The translations under genes and the position numbers were made by a program. From Streptomyces cellulosae (GTDB lineage: Bacteria; Actinomycetota; Actinomycetes; Streptomycetales; Streptomycetaceae), in assembly GCF_000721105.1 (NCBI RefSeq), contig NZ_JOEV01000041.1, forward strand, positions 5,535 through 69,534: a DNA stretch of 64,000 nt, given 5' to 3'. Position 1 is the first letter of the stretch; every line of letters starts with the position of its first letter. Shown here in pieces: positions 33,270 to 42,684 of the stretch. Under the pieces are notes generated by a model. That model was not told the DNA's origin. It saw nothing but the letters and a program-made list of their open reading frames with translations, and did not search any database.

Positions 33270-34151
33270 ATGCGCATCGGACTGCTCGGCACCGGTCCTT
33301 GGGCCCGCATGGCTCATGCTCCCGCCCTGAGCGAGCATCCGGGGCTGGACTTCGCCGGGGTGTGGGGTCGCCGCCCGGACGCGGCCAAGGAGTTGGCCGA
33401 CCTGCACGGCACACGGGCGTACGACGACGTGGACGCGCTGCTCGCCGACGTGGACGCGGTGGCGATCGCCCTTCCTCCGGGCGTACAGGCGCAGCTCGCG
33501 GCCCGGGCCGCGCGAGCCGGCCGGCATCTGCTGCTGGACAAGCCGCTCGCCATGACGGTCGAGGAGGGGCGGGGCGTGGTCGACGCCGCGCGGGACTCCG
33601 GTGTCGCCTCGGTCGTCTTCTTCACCACCCGTTTCCTGTCCGAGCCTGCGGCGTGGATCACCGAACAGGCGGGGGTGGAGGGCTGGTTCACCGCGCGGGC
33701 GCAGTGGCTGGGCTCGGTGTTCAACAGCGACAGCCCGTTCGCCGCCTCGCCGTGGCGGCAGGAGAAGGGCGCCCTGTGGGACGTGGGCCCGCACGCGCTG
33801 TCCGTGCTGCTGCCGGTGCTCGGCGACGTCCGGCGGGTGGCGGCGGCAGCGCCCGGTCCCGGGGACACCGTGCATCTGGTCCTGAACCACGCCGGCGGTG
33901 CGTCGAGCACTGTGACGCTGACCCTCACGGCGCCGCCCGCGGCGGCCGGGGCCGGCGTCGAACTGCGGGGCGAGGCGGGGGTGACGCTTCTTCCCGAGAG
34001 TGCCGAGGGAGTCCTGCCCGCTCTCACCCGCGCCGCGGACGCCCTCCTCGACGCCGCCCGCACGGGCCGCCCGCACCCGTGCGACGCCGCGTTCGCCCTC
34101 CGGATCACCGAGATCCTGGCGACAGCCGAAGCCGCACTGAACGACGCCTGA
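33270..34151 (+). CDS. Gfo/Idh/MocA family oxidoreductase
   Basis: 293 residues from ATG at 33270 with AAAGGCGG upstream. The Rossmann fold opens R-I-G-L-L-G-T-G-P-W-A-R. The family motif D-K-P-L-A-M-T (catalytic Lys, the EKP-type motif) is near residue 95, and W-D-V-G-P-H-A-L-S with the conserved Asp/His is near 172. The C-terminal domain is shorter than usual (family ~330-380 residues). These enzymes oxidise or reduce sugar-like substrates with NAD(P). The specific substrate is unknown. Confidence 0.88.
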   Translation: MRIGLLGTGPWARMAHAPALSEHPGLDFAGVWGRRPDAAKELADLHGTRAYDDVDALLADVDAVAIALPPGVQAQLAARAARAGRHLLLDKPLAMTVEEGRGVVDAARDSGVASVVFFTTRFLSEPAAWITEQAGVEGWFTARAQWLGSVFNSDSPFAASPWRQEKGALWDVGPHALSVLLPVLGDVRRVAAAAPGPGDTVHLVLNHAGGASSTVTLTLTAPPAAAGAGVELRGEAGVTLLPESAEGVLPALTRAADALLDAARTGRPHPCDAAFALRITEILATAEAALNDA

Positions 34152-34293
34152 ACCCCTCACCTGACCGCCTCAGCGATCAGTCGTGCCGATCGGAGATCCC
34201 CATCAGCACGCCGCCCGATACCGGCAGACGGCCGAACCGCCCGTCGGTGCCGGGGGGAACCGTCCCAGCCGGTGGTGCGGCCGAGAGGGATGA

Positions 34294-34480
34294 TCAGGCG
34301 GTGCCGGGGTGGAAGTTCAGGCGTTCCCGTACGACGGGACAGCCGGCCCTGGCGAAGTTCACGGCCATCGGGAAGTTGCCCTGGTCGGTGGCGGCCGAGA
34401 TGAACTCGGCTCCCCGCTCGACCAGGAAGTGGGTGCATTCCGCCAGGAGGTCGTAGGCGTAACCGTGTCCCCGCTGGAGG
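34294..34480 (-). pseudogene. C-terminal remnant of a GNAT acetyltransferase
   Basis: On the minus strand from about 34480 to the TGA at 34294 the frame encodes R-G-H-G-Y-A-Y-D-L-L-A-E, then L-V-E-R-G-A-E-F-I-S-A-A-T-D-Q-G-N-F-P-M-A and E-R-L-N-F-H-P. This reads like the last ~60 residues of a GNAT N-acetyltransferase (R-G-H-G-Y-A acetyl-CoA loop onward). Upstream, the frame turns to Gly/Arg low-complexity and runs into the stop of the Eis gene without any start codon. The first two thirds of the enzyme are gone. Confidence 0.75.
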
Positions 34481-34536
34481 GCTACCGGCCGGCCGCCCCG
34501 CCCGGCGAGACCTGTGCGGGGTCGGCGGGCGCGCGC

Positions 34537-35766
34537 TCAGAACCAGTGCAGGCAGTGCGGGGGGCGTTCGGCGCGGAAGAAGGCGTCGGCGAAGACGGCC
34601 GCGCCCGGGCGGTGGGCCCGGATGTGTCCGGCGCGCACCAGCGTGCTCGGCGCGGTGCCGCCGAGGTAGACGGAGCCCAGATCGCTCACGTCCAGGGACA
34701 GGTCGGGCTCCCGGTCTGTCGGGACGCAGTCCGCCTTGCCGTCCTGGACGGTGAGCAGGTAGCGGCCGTGCTCGCCGAGGAACGGATCGTCGACGTCGAG
34801 GACGAGTTCGCCGTCCATGAACCAACCGCGCGCGGTCAGCGCACGCGGGACGTCCAGCAGCCGCACCCAGAGCCAGTCCGTGTCACCGCTCACCTGGCCG
34901 GCGCGGAAGTCCGCGAGCTGCCAGCGCAGCTGGTGTTCGCGCGGGAAGTGATCGAAAACGACCTGAGTGACCAGGTCGTGTCCGAGCAGGAACCGGGCCA
35001 GGGCCGTGAAGCCGGCGTCGTCGATGGCTATGGTCTCGTCGACCGTCAAGGTGCCGGACTCGGTCGAGTAGCTGGCGTAGCCGTCCGGGACGCCGTCGGT
35101 GTCCCGGTGGACGGCGACGTAGCGCGGCGCTGGAGAGACCGGTGGCTGCCCGGCGCCCACGGTCCACCAGCGGTGCGGCCGGGACAGCGCGCCGGGCTGT
35201 GCGCGGCGGTACCGGTCGTAGACCTCTTCCAGGATCTCGCCGCACTCGGAACGCCGCAGCAGCTCGACCGAACCGGGGTCCGAGCCGGTCGCCGGGGCGT
35301 CGGCCGTACCGCGCGCCCGGGGCGGGGCGAGGGCTGCCTGTCGGCGCGGCACCGTCAGCCGCTGGGTGTAGGTCGCCGGTCCGTAGCCGAACCTGCGGTA
35401 GATCACGGCCTCGGTGGCCAGCAGCACGGAGAGGAACTCCCCTCGGGCCCGCAAGTCGGTCAGCTGCTGCCGCATCATCGCGCTGAGCACGCCCTTGCGC
35501 CGGTGCGAGGGCAGGACGCCGACGGCGGTGACCCCGGCGGCCGGGACGAGGATCTCACCGGGCAGGGTGAGCTCGAAGGAGTACGCGGCGGCGGTGCCGA
35601 CGGGCCGGCCGTCCGCCGTCATGGCGAGCAGGCTGCGGTCCATTTCGAGCGCCGCCCACCAGACCCCGCCGCCCTCGGTCGGGGTTTCCGGGAAACGCCC
35701 GAACGCGGCATGGAGCGTGTCGACGAAGACGTCGAGGTCCTGGTCGGTCGTGGGACGGATCTCCAT
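34537..35766 (-). CDS. eis: Eis-like GNAT N-acetyltransferase
   Basis: 409 residues from ATG at 35766. The N-terminal GNAT domain shows V-T-A-V-G-V-L-P-S-H-R-R-K-G-V-L-S (acetyl-CoA binding) near residue 78 and Y-R-R-F-G-Y-G-P-A near 122. A second GNAT-like domain and a C-terminal SCP2-like domain follow, ending in a Phe whose carboxylate is catalytic in mycobacterial Eis (P-P-H-C-L-H-W-F here). Eis enzymes acetylate many amines, including aminoglycosides, at several positions. Length and domain order match the family. The native substrate is unknown. Confidence 0.92.
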   Translation of the reverse strand: MEIRPTTDQDLDVFVDTLHAAFGRFPETPTEGGGVWWAALEMDRSLLAMTADGRPVGTAAAYSFELTLPGEILVPAAGVTAVGVLPSHRRKGVLSAMMRQQLTDLRARGEFLSVLLATEAVIYRRFGYGPATYTQRLTVPRRQAALAPPRARGTADAPATGSDPGSVELLRRSECGEILEEVYDRYRRAQPGALSRPHRWWTVGAGQPPVSPAPRYVAVHRDTDGVPDGYASYSTESGTLTVDETIAIDDAGFTALARFLLGHDLVTQVVFDHFPREHQLRWQLADFRAGQVSGDTDWLWVRLLDVPRALTARGWFMDGELVLDVDDPFLGEHGRYLLTVQDGKADCVPTDREPDLSLDVSDLGSVYLGGTAPSTLVRAGHIRAHRPGAAVFADAFFRAERPPHCLHWF

Positions 35767-36109
35767 CGCTGCCGCTGCCTCCCCGTAGTACCGGCACCAC
35801 GGTTCGTGGTGTCCCGCCACAGTGCAGCGTTGCCACGTCGCCGGGTCAAGCGGATTAAGGCCGGCCACAGACAAACCCGACGCGTGCCCGGCGCACCACT
35901 GCCGGAGCCGCCGTGGAGCCCCCGGAGCGGCGCTCCCCGCCCTCCCGCCTCCCCTGATGCCCGCGTCGCCCACATGGGCCCGGCCCCTCCCGGGAGCGCG
36001 TCTCCCGGCCGCTCGGGATGCGGGGTGCGCGTGGGCGTTGAATGGTGATATCGGGCCCGGTGAGGGAAACCGGGAGCGAGGAACGATCCGGATCCGAGGA
36101 GCAGACATC
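35767..36109. other. 343-bp divergent intergenic region
   Basis: Between eis (minus) and the small protein at 36110 (plus). Apart from a CGGATCCG palindrome near 36088 and the ribosome site at 36096-36101, I see no clear promoter motif, repeat or gene. Confidence 0.4.
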
Positions 36110-36316
36110 ATGCCGACGTCACAGCCCGAAGCGTCGGGGCAGTCCGAGGACCGCACGACCCCGGACGCCCTGCTGCACACCCGTACCGGCACGGACGTGT
36201 CACCCGAGGACGTGGTGCTCGCGTCCGGCAAGGACCTCACACCGCGCACCCTCGAGTGGGCCAGGCGCAAGCTGGCGGCCGAGGGCCCGGCCGCGCTCGA
36301 CAAACTGCTGCCGTAG
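36110..36316 (+). CDS. small conserved hypothetical protein
   Basis: 68 residues; GAGGAG at 36096-36101 lies 8 nt before the ATG. A polar N-terminus (S-Q-P-E-A-S-G-Q-S-E-D) precedes a compact part: L-L-H-T-R-T-G-T-D-V-S-P-E-D-V-V-L-A-S-G-K-D-L-T-P-R-T-L-E-W-A-R-R-K-L. The motif D-V-V-L-A-S-G-x-D-x-T-P is one I associate with short streptomycete proteins of unknown role. It is followed 118 bp later by sthA. Confidence 0.7.
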   Translation: MPTSQPEASGQSEDRTTPDALLHTRTGTDVSPEDVVLASGKDLTPRTLEWARRKLAAEGPAALDKLLP

Positions 36317-36434
36317 CGCCGCGGCGACCTAGCACGAGGCCGGCACCAGCCCCGGGCGGTACGTCCGCCCGGGAGTGACCGGGATTGCCCGTCCGCCCTT
36401 CCCGCGCACCCCCGGGACTGACAGACTCCCGAGG

Positions 36435-37838
36435 GTGCCCGACTTCGACATGCTCGTCATCGGATCCGGACCCGGGGGCCAGAAGGCCGCCATCGCCGCG
36501 GCCAAGCTGGGCCGCCGGGTCGCCGTCGTCGACCGCCCCGACATGGTCGGCGGGGTCTCCATCCACACCGGCACCATCCCCTCCAAGACGCTGCGCGAGG
36601 CGGTGCTGTACCTGACCGGTCTCAGCCAGCGCGATCTGTACGGACAGAGCTACCGGCTGAAGGAGGAGATCACCGTCGCCGACCTGACCGCGCGCACCCA
36701 GCACGTGGTCAGCCGTGAGGTCGACGTCATCCGCAGCCAGCTGTCCCGCAACCACGTGGCCCTGTACGCCGGCACCGCCGCCTTCGTCGACCCGCACACC
36801 GTCGCCGTCCGCGAGGTCACCGGCCACGAACGCCTGGTGACCGCCGACCACGTCGTGATCGCCACCGGCACCCGCCCCGCGCGCCCCGACAGTGTCGAGT
36901 TCGACGGGCGCACCATCATGGACTCCGACAACGTGCTCGCTCTGGAACGGGTGCCGCGTTCCATGGTCATCGTCGGCGCCGGGGTCATCGGCATGGAGTA
37001 CGCGTCGATGTTCGCCGCGCTCGGCAGCAAGATCACCGTGGTCGAGAAGCGGGCCGGGATGCTCGACATGTGCGACGTCGAGGTGATCGAGTCGCTCAAG
37101 TACCAGCTGCGGGACCTGGCGGTGACCTTCCGCTTCGGGGAGACCGTGGCCGCCGTCGAGCGCCACCCGAGGGGCACGCTCACCGTCCTGGAGAGCGGCA
37201 AGAAGATACCCGCCGACGCCGTGATGTACTCGGCGGGCCGGCAGGGCCTCACCGACGACCTCGACCTCGACAAGGCGGGCCTGTCGGCGGACGCCCGGGG
37301 CCGTATCACCGTGGACGAGCACTACCGCACCGAGGTGCCGCACATCTACGCCGTCGGGGACGTCATCGGTTTCCCGGCGCTGGCGGCGACCTCGATGGAA
37401 CAGGGCCGGGCGGCCGCGTACCACGCCTGCGGCGAGCCGGTCCCCCGGATGCACAACCTCCAGCCGATCGGCATCTACACGATTCCCGAGATCAGCTTCG
37501 TTGGCCGGACGGAGGACCAGCTCACCGAGGACCGGGTGCCGTTCGAGGTCGGCATCTCCCGCTACCGGGAACTGGCCCGCGGGCAGATCATGGGCGACTC
37601 GCACGGCATGCTGAAGCTGCTGGTCTCCCCCGAGGACCGCACCCTGCTCGGGGTGCACTGCTTCGGCACCGGTGCCACCGAGCTCATCCACATCGGCCAG
37701 TCCGTGATGGGCTGCGGCGGCACCGTCGACTACCTGGTCGACGCCGTGTTCAACTACCCGACGCTCGCGGAGTCCTACAAGGTCGCCGCTCTGGACGCCA
37801 CCAACAAGCTCCGTCTCATCGACCGGATCGGGGACTGA
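36435..37838 (+). CDS. sthA: soluble (Si-specific) NAD(P) transhydrogenase
   Basis: 467 residues, nearly identical in length to E. coli SthA (466). FAD site [13 protein letters not shown] at residues ~7-19; [12 protein letters not shown] replaces the disulfide motif of dihydrolipoamide dehydrogenases, so the redox cysteines are absent as expected for this family. NAD(P) site [11 protein letters not shown] near 179; Y-A-V-G-D-V-I-G near 306; dimer-interface H/E pair in the C-terminal domain. The enzyme interconverts NADPH and NADH. The GTG start at 36435 is set by homology; the preceding GAGG is very close, so the ribosome site is poor. Confidence 0.93.
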   Translation: MPDFDMLVIGSGPGGQKAAIAAAKLGRRVAVVDRPDMVGGVSIHTGTIPSKTLREAVLYLTGLSQRDLYGQSYRLKEEITVADLTARTQHVVSREVDVIRSQLSRNHVALYAGTAAFVDPHTVAVREVTGHERLVTADHVVIATGTRPARPDSVEFDGRTIMDSDNVLALERVPRSMVIVGAGVIGMEYASMFAALGSKITVVEKRAGMLDMCDVEVIESLKYQLRDLAVTFRFGETVAAVERHPRGTLTVLESGKKIPADAVMYSAGRQGLTDDLDLDKAGLSADARGRITVDEHYRTEVPHIYAVGDVIGFPALAATSMEQGRAAAYHACGEPVPRMHNLQPIGIYTIPEISFVGRTEDQLTEDRVPFEVGISRYRELARGQIMGDSHGMLKLLVSPEDRTLLGVHCFGTGATELIHIGQSVMGCGGTVDYLVDAVFNYPTLAESYKVAALDATNKLRLIDRIGD

Positions 37839-37849
37839 GGCCGGCCCGC

Positions 37850-38353
37850 TCAGGCCTGCGGGCTGTCCTCGTCGTCCGGGAGCCACTCGGGAAGGACCTC
37901 GTCCTCGACGACGTGCACGGCGGCCTCCTCGGCCCCGGCGGCGCCCGCGTCGATGCCCACGTCGGAGGCGACGGCCTCCTTGGTGGTGTCGGGGTGGGCG
38001 CCCTCGTCCGGGGCCACGAGCCGCCCGGCACGGTCGCCGCCCGCCTCCGGGTCGACCGGTTCGCCCTCGCCGCCGGGAAGGTCGCCGACCTCGTCGCCGA
38101 CGGGCTCGCCGGCGTCGGGAACCTCCTGGGCCAGCCGCTGGTCGAGGCTCTCCCCGTCGTGCTGTTCGGCGGCCGTGGTCCCGTACTTGGTGACGCCGAG
38201 CGGTTTCTCCGGCGGGGAGTAGCCCTCGTCGAGGGTGTCGTCGTAGGTCCGCTCGTCGACCGCGTCCTGCAGGTCGAGCGGAGCCGCGTCCTCCTGCTCC
38301 TCGTTGGTACCGGTGGGCTGGTACGCGTCGTCCGCCATCGGCTCGGTGCCCAT
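37850..38353 (-). CDS. DUF5709 protein
   Basis: 167 residues from ATG at 38353, with AGGGAGG 6 nt upstream. Strongly acidic and low-complexity, with the conserved Y-D-D-T-L-D-E-G-Y-S-P-P-E-K-P-L-G-V-T-K-Y-G-T-T-A-A-E-Q and E-S-L-D-Q-R-L-A-Q-E-V-P-D blocks that define DUF5709. Probably disordered and cytoplasmic; function unknown. It converges on sthA with only 11 bp between stops. Confidence 0.85.
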   Translation of the reverse strand: MGTEPMADDAYQPTGTNEEQEDAAPLDLQDAVDERTYDDTLDEGYSPPEKPLGVTKYGTTAAEQHDGESLDQRLAQEVPDAGEPVGDEVGDLPGGEGEPVDPEAGGDRAGRLVAPDEGAHPDTTKEAVASDVGIDAGAAGAEEAAVHVVEDEVLPEWLPDDEDSPQA

Positions 38354-38480
38354 GGGCCGCCTCCCTCGTTCACTGCGTCGACTGGTTTCACTCCGGTGTC
38401 CTGAACCGCGTTTCCAGCCAGGCGGAGCCCAATCTCAACCGGCGACGGAAGTGGCCGCGGAGGTTACTCCCCAGTCAATC

Positions 38481-38508
38481 TTGAAAGCTCAATCAGTGCC
38501 GCTATCAT
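38481..38508 (+). promoter_or_regulatory. candidate sigma-70-type promoter for the APC permease
   Basis: TTGAAA at 38481-38486, 16-bp spacer, TATCAT at 38503-38508, in an AT-rich patch of the 334-bp divergent region 38354-38687. The permease start lies 180 bp downstream. Nothing else in the region looks coding. Confidence 0.5.
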
Positions 38509-38687
38509 CACTCGCACCTATGGTGTGACCTGCTGCCGACGCGGAGGCAGCGGCATCCACCGCCCTCCTTTCGCCGCCCCTGGACCCGAGGCCATCCCTC
38601 TCCGGTTCCGGGCGGGTCCACCCCCGCCCCCTACGTCGTCGTGGCCTCATGGTCCCCGCGTCGTGCACGACCGAAAGCAGCGCAACC

Positions 38688-40160
38688 ATGAGCAACGTGA
38701 GGGGCAGAGGGCTGCAGGCCAACGCCCTCGGTATGGTCGACACCGTGGTGATGGCCGTCGCGGGCAGCGCGCCGGCGTACTCCCTGGCCGCGACCACCGC
38801 GGTCCTGGTCGGCGCGGTGGGCCTGGCCAGTCCGGCCGCCCTGCTGTACTGCGCGATACCGATGCTGGGCATCGCGCTGGCGTTCAGCTATCTCGGCCGG
38901 ATCGATGTGAACGCGGGCGCCAGCTACTCGTGGGTGGGGCGCACGCTCCATCCCTTTCTCGGTTTCATCAGCGGCTGGGCGCTGGTGATCTCGGCGACCA
39001 TCTTCATGGTGGCCGGCTCACTGCCCGCCGGTTCGATGACGCTGGCCCTGTTCGACGACGGGCTCGCCGACGACACCGCGCTGTCCACGGTCGTCGGTGG
39101 GCTCTGGTTCCTGGTCATGCTGCTGGTGGTGCTCGGCGGCGCCCGGCTGACCGCCCGCGCCCAGCTCCTCATGTCCGGCGTCGAACTGACCGTCCTGGCG
39201 CTCTTCGCGGTCCTCGCCTTCTTCCACTCCGGCAACGCCCTCGCCTTCGACTGGTCCTGGCTCGGGTTCAGCCACTTCGACGGCATGGGAGGCTTCGCGT
39301 CCGGCGCGCTCATCGCCGCGTTCTACTACTGGGGCTGGGACGTGACCAGCAACCTGAGCGAGGAGACCCGCAACAGCCGTCGTACGACCGGACTCGCCGG
39401 CCTGATCGGCGTCGGCATCGTCTTCCTGCTGTTCGAGGCGTTCACCATCGCCGTGAACATGATCCTTTCCTCGAAGCAGATCGAGGAGAACGACGCCAAT
39501 GTGCTGTCGGTGCTCGGTGACGAGATCTGGCCGGGCTGGGGCGGCAAGCTGCTCATCGTGGCGGTGATGCTGTCGACCATCGCGACGCTGGAGACCACAC
39601 TGATCCAGGTCACGCGCTCGCTGTTCGCGATGGGCCGCGACCGCACGATGCCGTCCGCGCTGGGCCGGGTCCATCCCCGCTGGAACACCCCGTGGGTGGC
39701 AATCGTGGTGGTCGGCACGGTGGCGCTGGGGATGCTGGTGGCCGCCAACTCCCTGGGCACGGTCGGAGACATCCTCACCGACGCCATCTCCGCGATAGGT
39801 CTGCAGATCGCCGTCTACTACGGGCTGGCCGGGCTGGCGGTGGTCGTCGCCTACCGGAAGATGCTGCTGAAGTCGGCGGCCAACTTCGTCTTCGGCGGGC
39901 TGTGGCCGCTGCTGGGGGCGCTGTTCATGTTCTGGGTGTTCGCAGAGTCGCTGGGCGAGCTGAGCCGGGCCGCGGTCGTCATCGGCATCGGCGGACTGGC
40001 CGTCGGCCTGATCCCGATGCTCTGGTACTGGCGGCAGGGCAGCGAGTACTACCGGCCCGCCCGGCTGGACGCCTCCCACGCCGTCGAGACGGACTACGTC
40101 CCCGACGACGGCGCCGCCGCGCACTCCCGGTTCCACGAGGGTCTGCCCACCGACTTCTGA
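38688..40160 (+). CDS. APC superfamily amino acid permease
   Basis: 490 residues from ATG at 38688. About 12 membrane helices. The first helix region A-G-S-A-P-A-Y-S-L-A-A-T-T-A has the broken-helix Gly-Ser pattern of APC transporters. A conserved W-G-W-D-V-T-S-N-L-S-E-E-T-R loop follows TM6, and T-L-E-T-T-L-I-Q-V-T-R TM8. The hydrophilic tail after residue 450 is cytoplasmic. Substrate not predictable. The next gene starts 12 bp after its stop, an obvious operon. Confidence 0.9.
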   Translation: MSNVRGRGLQANALGMVDTVVMAVAGSAPAYSLAATTAVLVGAVGLASPAALLYCAIPMLGIALAFSYLGRIDVNAGASYSWVGRTLHPFLGFISGWALVISATIFMVAGSLPAGSMTLALFDDGLADDTALSTVVGGLWFLVMLLVVLGGARLTARAQLLMSGVELTVLALFAVLAFFHSGNALAFDWSWLGFSHFDGMGGFASGALIAAFYYWGWDVTSNLSEETRNSRRTTGLAGLIGVGIVFLLFEAFTIAVNMILSSKQIEENDANVLSVLGDEIWPGWGGKLLIVAVMLSTIATLETTLIQVTRSLFAMGRDRTMPSALGRVHPRWNTPWVAIVVVGTVALGMLVAANSLGTVGDILTDAISAIGLQIAVYYGLAGLAVVVAYRKMLLKSAANFVFGGLWPLLGALFMFWVFAESLGELSRAAVVIGIGGLAVGLIPMLWYWRQGSEYYRPARLDASHAVETDYVPDDGAAAHSRFHEGLPTDF

Positions 40161-40172
40161 GGGAGACCTGTG

Positions 40173-41132
40173 ATGGCGCGCGACAGCTTCACCCCCGACT
40201 TCGACCCCGACTGCGGGGACAGGGCCCTCAGCTCCGCCCGCCACGACATCGTCATCGGCCGCTGGCGGGGGCTGCGCGAACTGCTGTACGCCACCGGCCC
40301 CCAGTGGCTCGCCCGCGGGCACCGGGTCCGGCTGCTCGCGCAGGCCTGCGCGAGCAGTTCCTCGGTGGAGTCCTGGCTGGCCGCCGAGCCGCACCGCGGG
40401 GACGCCCTGGTGCTGCGCGCGGCCACGGAGACGGCCCGGGCCTTCAACCTGGCCATCGCCGCGGGCCGGGGCGCACCGATCGACCAGCACCGGGTCGACG
40501 GCGCGGTGCTGGCGTGCCTGCAGGCGGCCGAGGCGTATCCGGAGGACCCGACACCCTGGGTCTCCCTGATCTCGGTGGCCCGGCTGTACCCGGCGGGGGT
40601 GCGCCGGCAGGAACTGGGGCGCTGGTGGGACGAGCTGCACAGCCGCGACCCGTACAGCGTCGAGGGCCATCTGCAGGTCCTGCACTACTACTCCGCGCGC
40701 TGGCACGGCTCGCACGGCTTCATGTACGACTTCGCCCGCGACGCGGCGGGAGTGGCCCCGGCCGGCTCCGCGCTGCCGGTGCTGGTGCAGTACGCGCGGG
40801 TCGAGGAGTACCGGTACGCCCAGGACGAGGCTCGGGAGGGCCGGACGTCCCTGGGTCTCGGGCAGCACTGGAGGCACGACGGCCCGGTCAGCGACGTACG
40901 GCGCACCTGGGAGCGCTGGATCATGGGCCGGACCGAGAGCGAGGTGGCGCCGGGTGAGCTGCGGGACCTCAACTACCTGGCGCATGCGGCCTGTTACGCG
41001 GGCCTCCAGGACATCGCCGCCGCCGTGCTGCGGATGCCGGGCCGGCTCGCCACGCGGACCCCGTGGTCGTACACCGGCGACCCGGAGAAGCAACTCCTCA
41101 AGTGGCGCAAGGAGTTCAGGCTACGCGCCTGA
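40173..41132 (+). CDS. conserved hypothetical cytoplasmic protein, operon partner of APC permease
   Basis: 319 residues from ATG at 40173 with GGGAGA 6 nt before; GTG 40170 is in frame. Helical throughout, with tetratricopeptide-like spacing (A-C-L-Q-A-A-E-A-Y-P-E-D-P-T-P-W-V; E-G-H-L-Q-V-L-H-Y-Y-S-A-R-W-H-G-S-H-G-F-M-Y-D-F-A). No signal, no membrane helix, no recognisable catalytic motif. Coupling to the permease suggests a regulatory or scaffold role, but this is inference. Confidence 0.75.
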   Translation: MARDSFTPDFDPDCGDRALSSARHDIVIGRWRGLRELLYATGPQWLARGHRVRLLAQACASSSSVESWLAAEPHRGDALVLRAATETARAFNLAIAAGRGAPIDQHRVDGAVLACLQAAEAYPEDPTPWVSLISVARLYPAGVRRQELGRWWDELHSRDPYSVEGHLQVLHYYSARWHGSHGFMYDFARDAAGVAPAGSALPVLVQYARVEEYRYAQDEAREGRTSLGLGQHWRHDGPVSDVRRTWERWIMGRTESEVAPGELRDLNYLAHAACYAGLQDIAAAVLRMPGRLATRTPWSYTGDPEKQLLKWRKEFRLRA

Positions 41133-41155
41133 ACGAGTCAGACCCTCGGACGGGA

Positions 41156-41193
41156 GCGCTCCGTACCGTCCGGGGCGGGACGGCACGGAGCGC
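41156..41193. terminator. bidirectional terminator
   Basis: A 15-bp stem with one A/C mismatch (41156-41171 with 41178-41193) and a 6-nt loop, between convergent genes ending at 41132 and 41207. Confidence 0.85.
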
Positions 41194-41206
41194 GGACCGG
41201 GACCCG

Positions 41207-41497
41207 TCAGCAGGTGCGCCCGGTGTAGTGGGCGCCGTCGATCTTGCCGGCGGCGCCGAGCCAGGAGGTGCCGGGCGCGACGCACCGTTCGTAGTCGGGC
41301 GCCCAGGCGGCCTCGACCTTGATGACGATGCGTGAGCCGTCGGAGGTGCAGTGGTTGTAGAAGGCGTCGGAGCCGGTCTCGAAGAACCCGCACGGATCGG
41401 CGGCCGCGGGGCCTGCCGCGCAGGTCACCGCGCCCATGGAGGCGAACACGAGGGCGACGGAACCGAGGACGCCGGTCACCATACGACGAACACGCAA
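41207..41497 (-). CDS. small secreted protein (DUF6355-like), TTG start
   Basis: 96 residues. AAGGAG lies 6 nt before a TTG at 41497, so TTG is the likely start; the internal ATG at 41482 has no ribosome site at proper distance. Sec signal peptide to about residue 34 (A-A-G-P-A-A-A-D-P). The mature part has four Cys (D-P-C-G, N-H-C-T, E-R-C-V and the C-terminal Cys) and the pattern G-F-F-E-T ... A-F-Y-N-H-C ... I-V-I-K-V, resembling DUF6355 proteins. Function unknown. Confidence 0.7.
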   Translation of the reverse strand: MRVRRMVTGVLGSVALVFASMGAVTCAAGPAAADPCGFFETGSDAFYNHCTSDGSRIVIKVEAAWAPDYERCVAPGTSWLGAAGKIDGAHYTGRTC

Positions 41498-41638
41498 GGG
41501 AGTCTCCTTGGCGAGGGGAGGCAGCCGGGCCCGGGAGAGCCGGGCTGCCGAACGGTGGTCTTCCGCCCCAGGATCGCCGCGGCCACGCCTCGCGGTTGAT
41601 CGTTCGCCGGGTTGTTCACCTGGCGAAAGGTTCCGCCG

Positions 41639-42364
41639 TTACGCCACTGGTGTGATCGTTTCCCGTTCTCCCCCGCCGGAGTGCCCCTGTGCTGTCGCGA
41701 GGTCGAAGCCCGCTTCCGTCAGGACCGCGGCGGCGACGCCACGGCCGACACCGGCGAGGCCGACGAGGAGGTCGGCGCAGTCGATGTGGGTGGCACCGGC
41801 CCGCTGGGAGCGGGCCTCGGCGAGCGCGATCGCCTTGCGGGAGTAGGGCGTCCACGCGATGCGTTCGGCCGCCTGGGAGGCGCCCTGGGTGAGCCGGGAC
41901 TCCACCGCGCGGTGGACGGCTTCCGGGGCGGCGCCGGCACTCTCCAGCAGCCGGGTGGCGCTGTTGGCCCGGGCCGTCAGCCCCCACAGCAGGTGTTCGG
42001 TGCCGATGTAGTTGTTGCGGTGCTGTACGGCGGCCCGCTTGACGTGGACCATCGCCTCGCGCAGGTCCTCGGACATGGTCTCGGGGCCGTAGCGCTTGTG
42101 CGGGGCGTGGAAGCGCTGCTGCACCGCCTGCCGGGTGACGCCCAGGGCGGCCCCGATGTCCGTCCACGAACTGCCGTGCATCCGGCAGTGCTCGACGTAG
42201 TCCTCGACCAAGTCGTCGGACAGAGCTTGGAGTTGGCCCGCGAGTGCGGCGGCGGCGGTCAACAGGGCCAGCCAGTCGGGCTGTTCTGGTCCGCCGGGCC
42301 GGTGGGCGGTGACACAGGTGCGGTCCACCTCGGCGATGAGTTCGTCCAGATCCGGTAACGGCAT
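41639..42364 (-). CDS. HTH plus Clp N-terminal (Clp_N) repeat protein; contains TTA codon
   Basis: 241 residues from ATG at 42364. Residues ~60-88 form a helix-turn-helix (S-W-T-D-I-G-A-A-L-G-V-T-R-Q-A-V-Q-Q-R-F). Residues ~95-235 hold two Clp_N-type repeats (H-R-N-N-Y-I-G-T-E-H-L-L-W-G-L and A-T-H-I-D-C-A-D-L-L-V-G-L-A) as found at the substrate-entry end of ClpA/ClpC, but there is no AAA+ ATPase. Such stand-alone proteins are common in streptomycetes and may be regulators or adaptors. Codon 3 (42358-42356) is TTA. A near-perfect 16-bp palindrome sits 21 bp upstream. Confidence 0.82.
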   Translation of the reverse strand: MPLPDLDELIAEVDRTCVTAHRPGGPEQPDWLALLTAAAALAGQLQALSDDLVEDYVEHCRMHGSSWTDIGAALGVTRQAVQQRFHAPHKRYGPETMSEDLREAMVHVKRAAVQHRNNYIGTEHLLWGLTARANSATRLLESAGAAPEAVHRAVESRLTQGASQAAERIAWTPYSRKAIALAEARSQRAGATHIDCADLLVGLAGVGRGVAAAVLTEAGFDLATAQGHSGGGERETITPVA

Positions 42365-42384
42365 GAGGCAAGTACGCCTTGACA

Positions 42385-42400
42385 CTTGGGAATTCTCAAG
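42385..42400. promoter_or_regulatory. palindrome upstream of the Clp_N/HTH gene
   Basis: CTTGGGAATTCTCAAG is a 16-bp palindrome with one mismatched pair, centred on GAATTC, 21 bp before the start codon. It could be an autoregulatory operator for the HTH protein. The rest of 42365-42684 contains no visible gene. Confidence 0.45.
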
Positions 42401-42643
42401 GCCGACTTGCCTCTCGCTCTTCGGCCGCCGTTCCACCGGGGGGACGGCGGCCGTCCCGCCCAACCCTGATCCACTCCTGCCGGGCCGAGCCTGTCTCGGG
42501 GCGGCGGGGAGGAGGGACGGAGCGGAGTCAGGGGCGGCCGTCATCGGGAGGAGGATGTTTCTCACGGGGTACGGCCGCGTTCAGCAGCCTTGTTCCCCCC
42601 TGAGGCAGCTGCAAGGTCATGTGCGGTAAAGCCCGGGGCAGAT

Positions 42644-42664
42644 CTTCCCCACGATGGGGGAAAG
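42644..42664 (-). terminator. hairpin downstream of the proteasome subunit gene
   Basis: On the minus strand CTTTCCCCC and GGGGAAG flank a short loop, 21 bp after the stop at 42685. A modest terminator candidate. Confidence 0.45.
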
Positions 42665-42684
42665 CCGCCTGTCACGGGCGTGTG

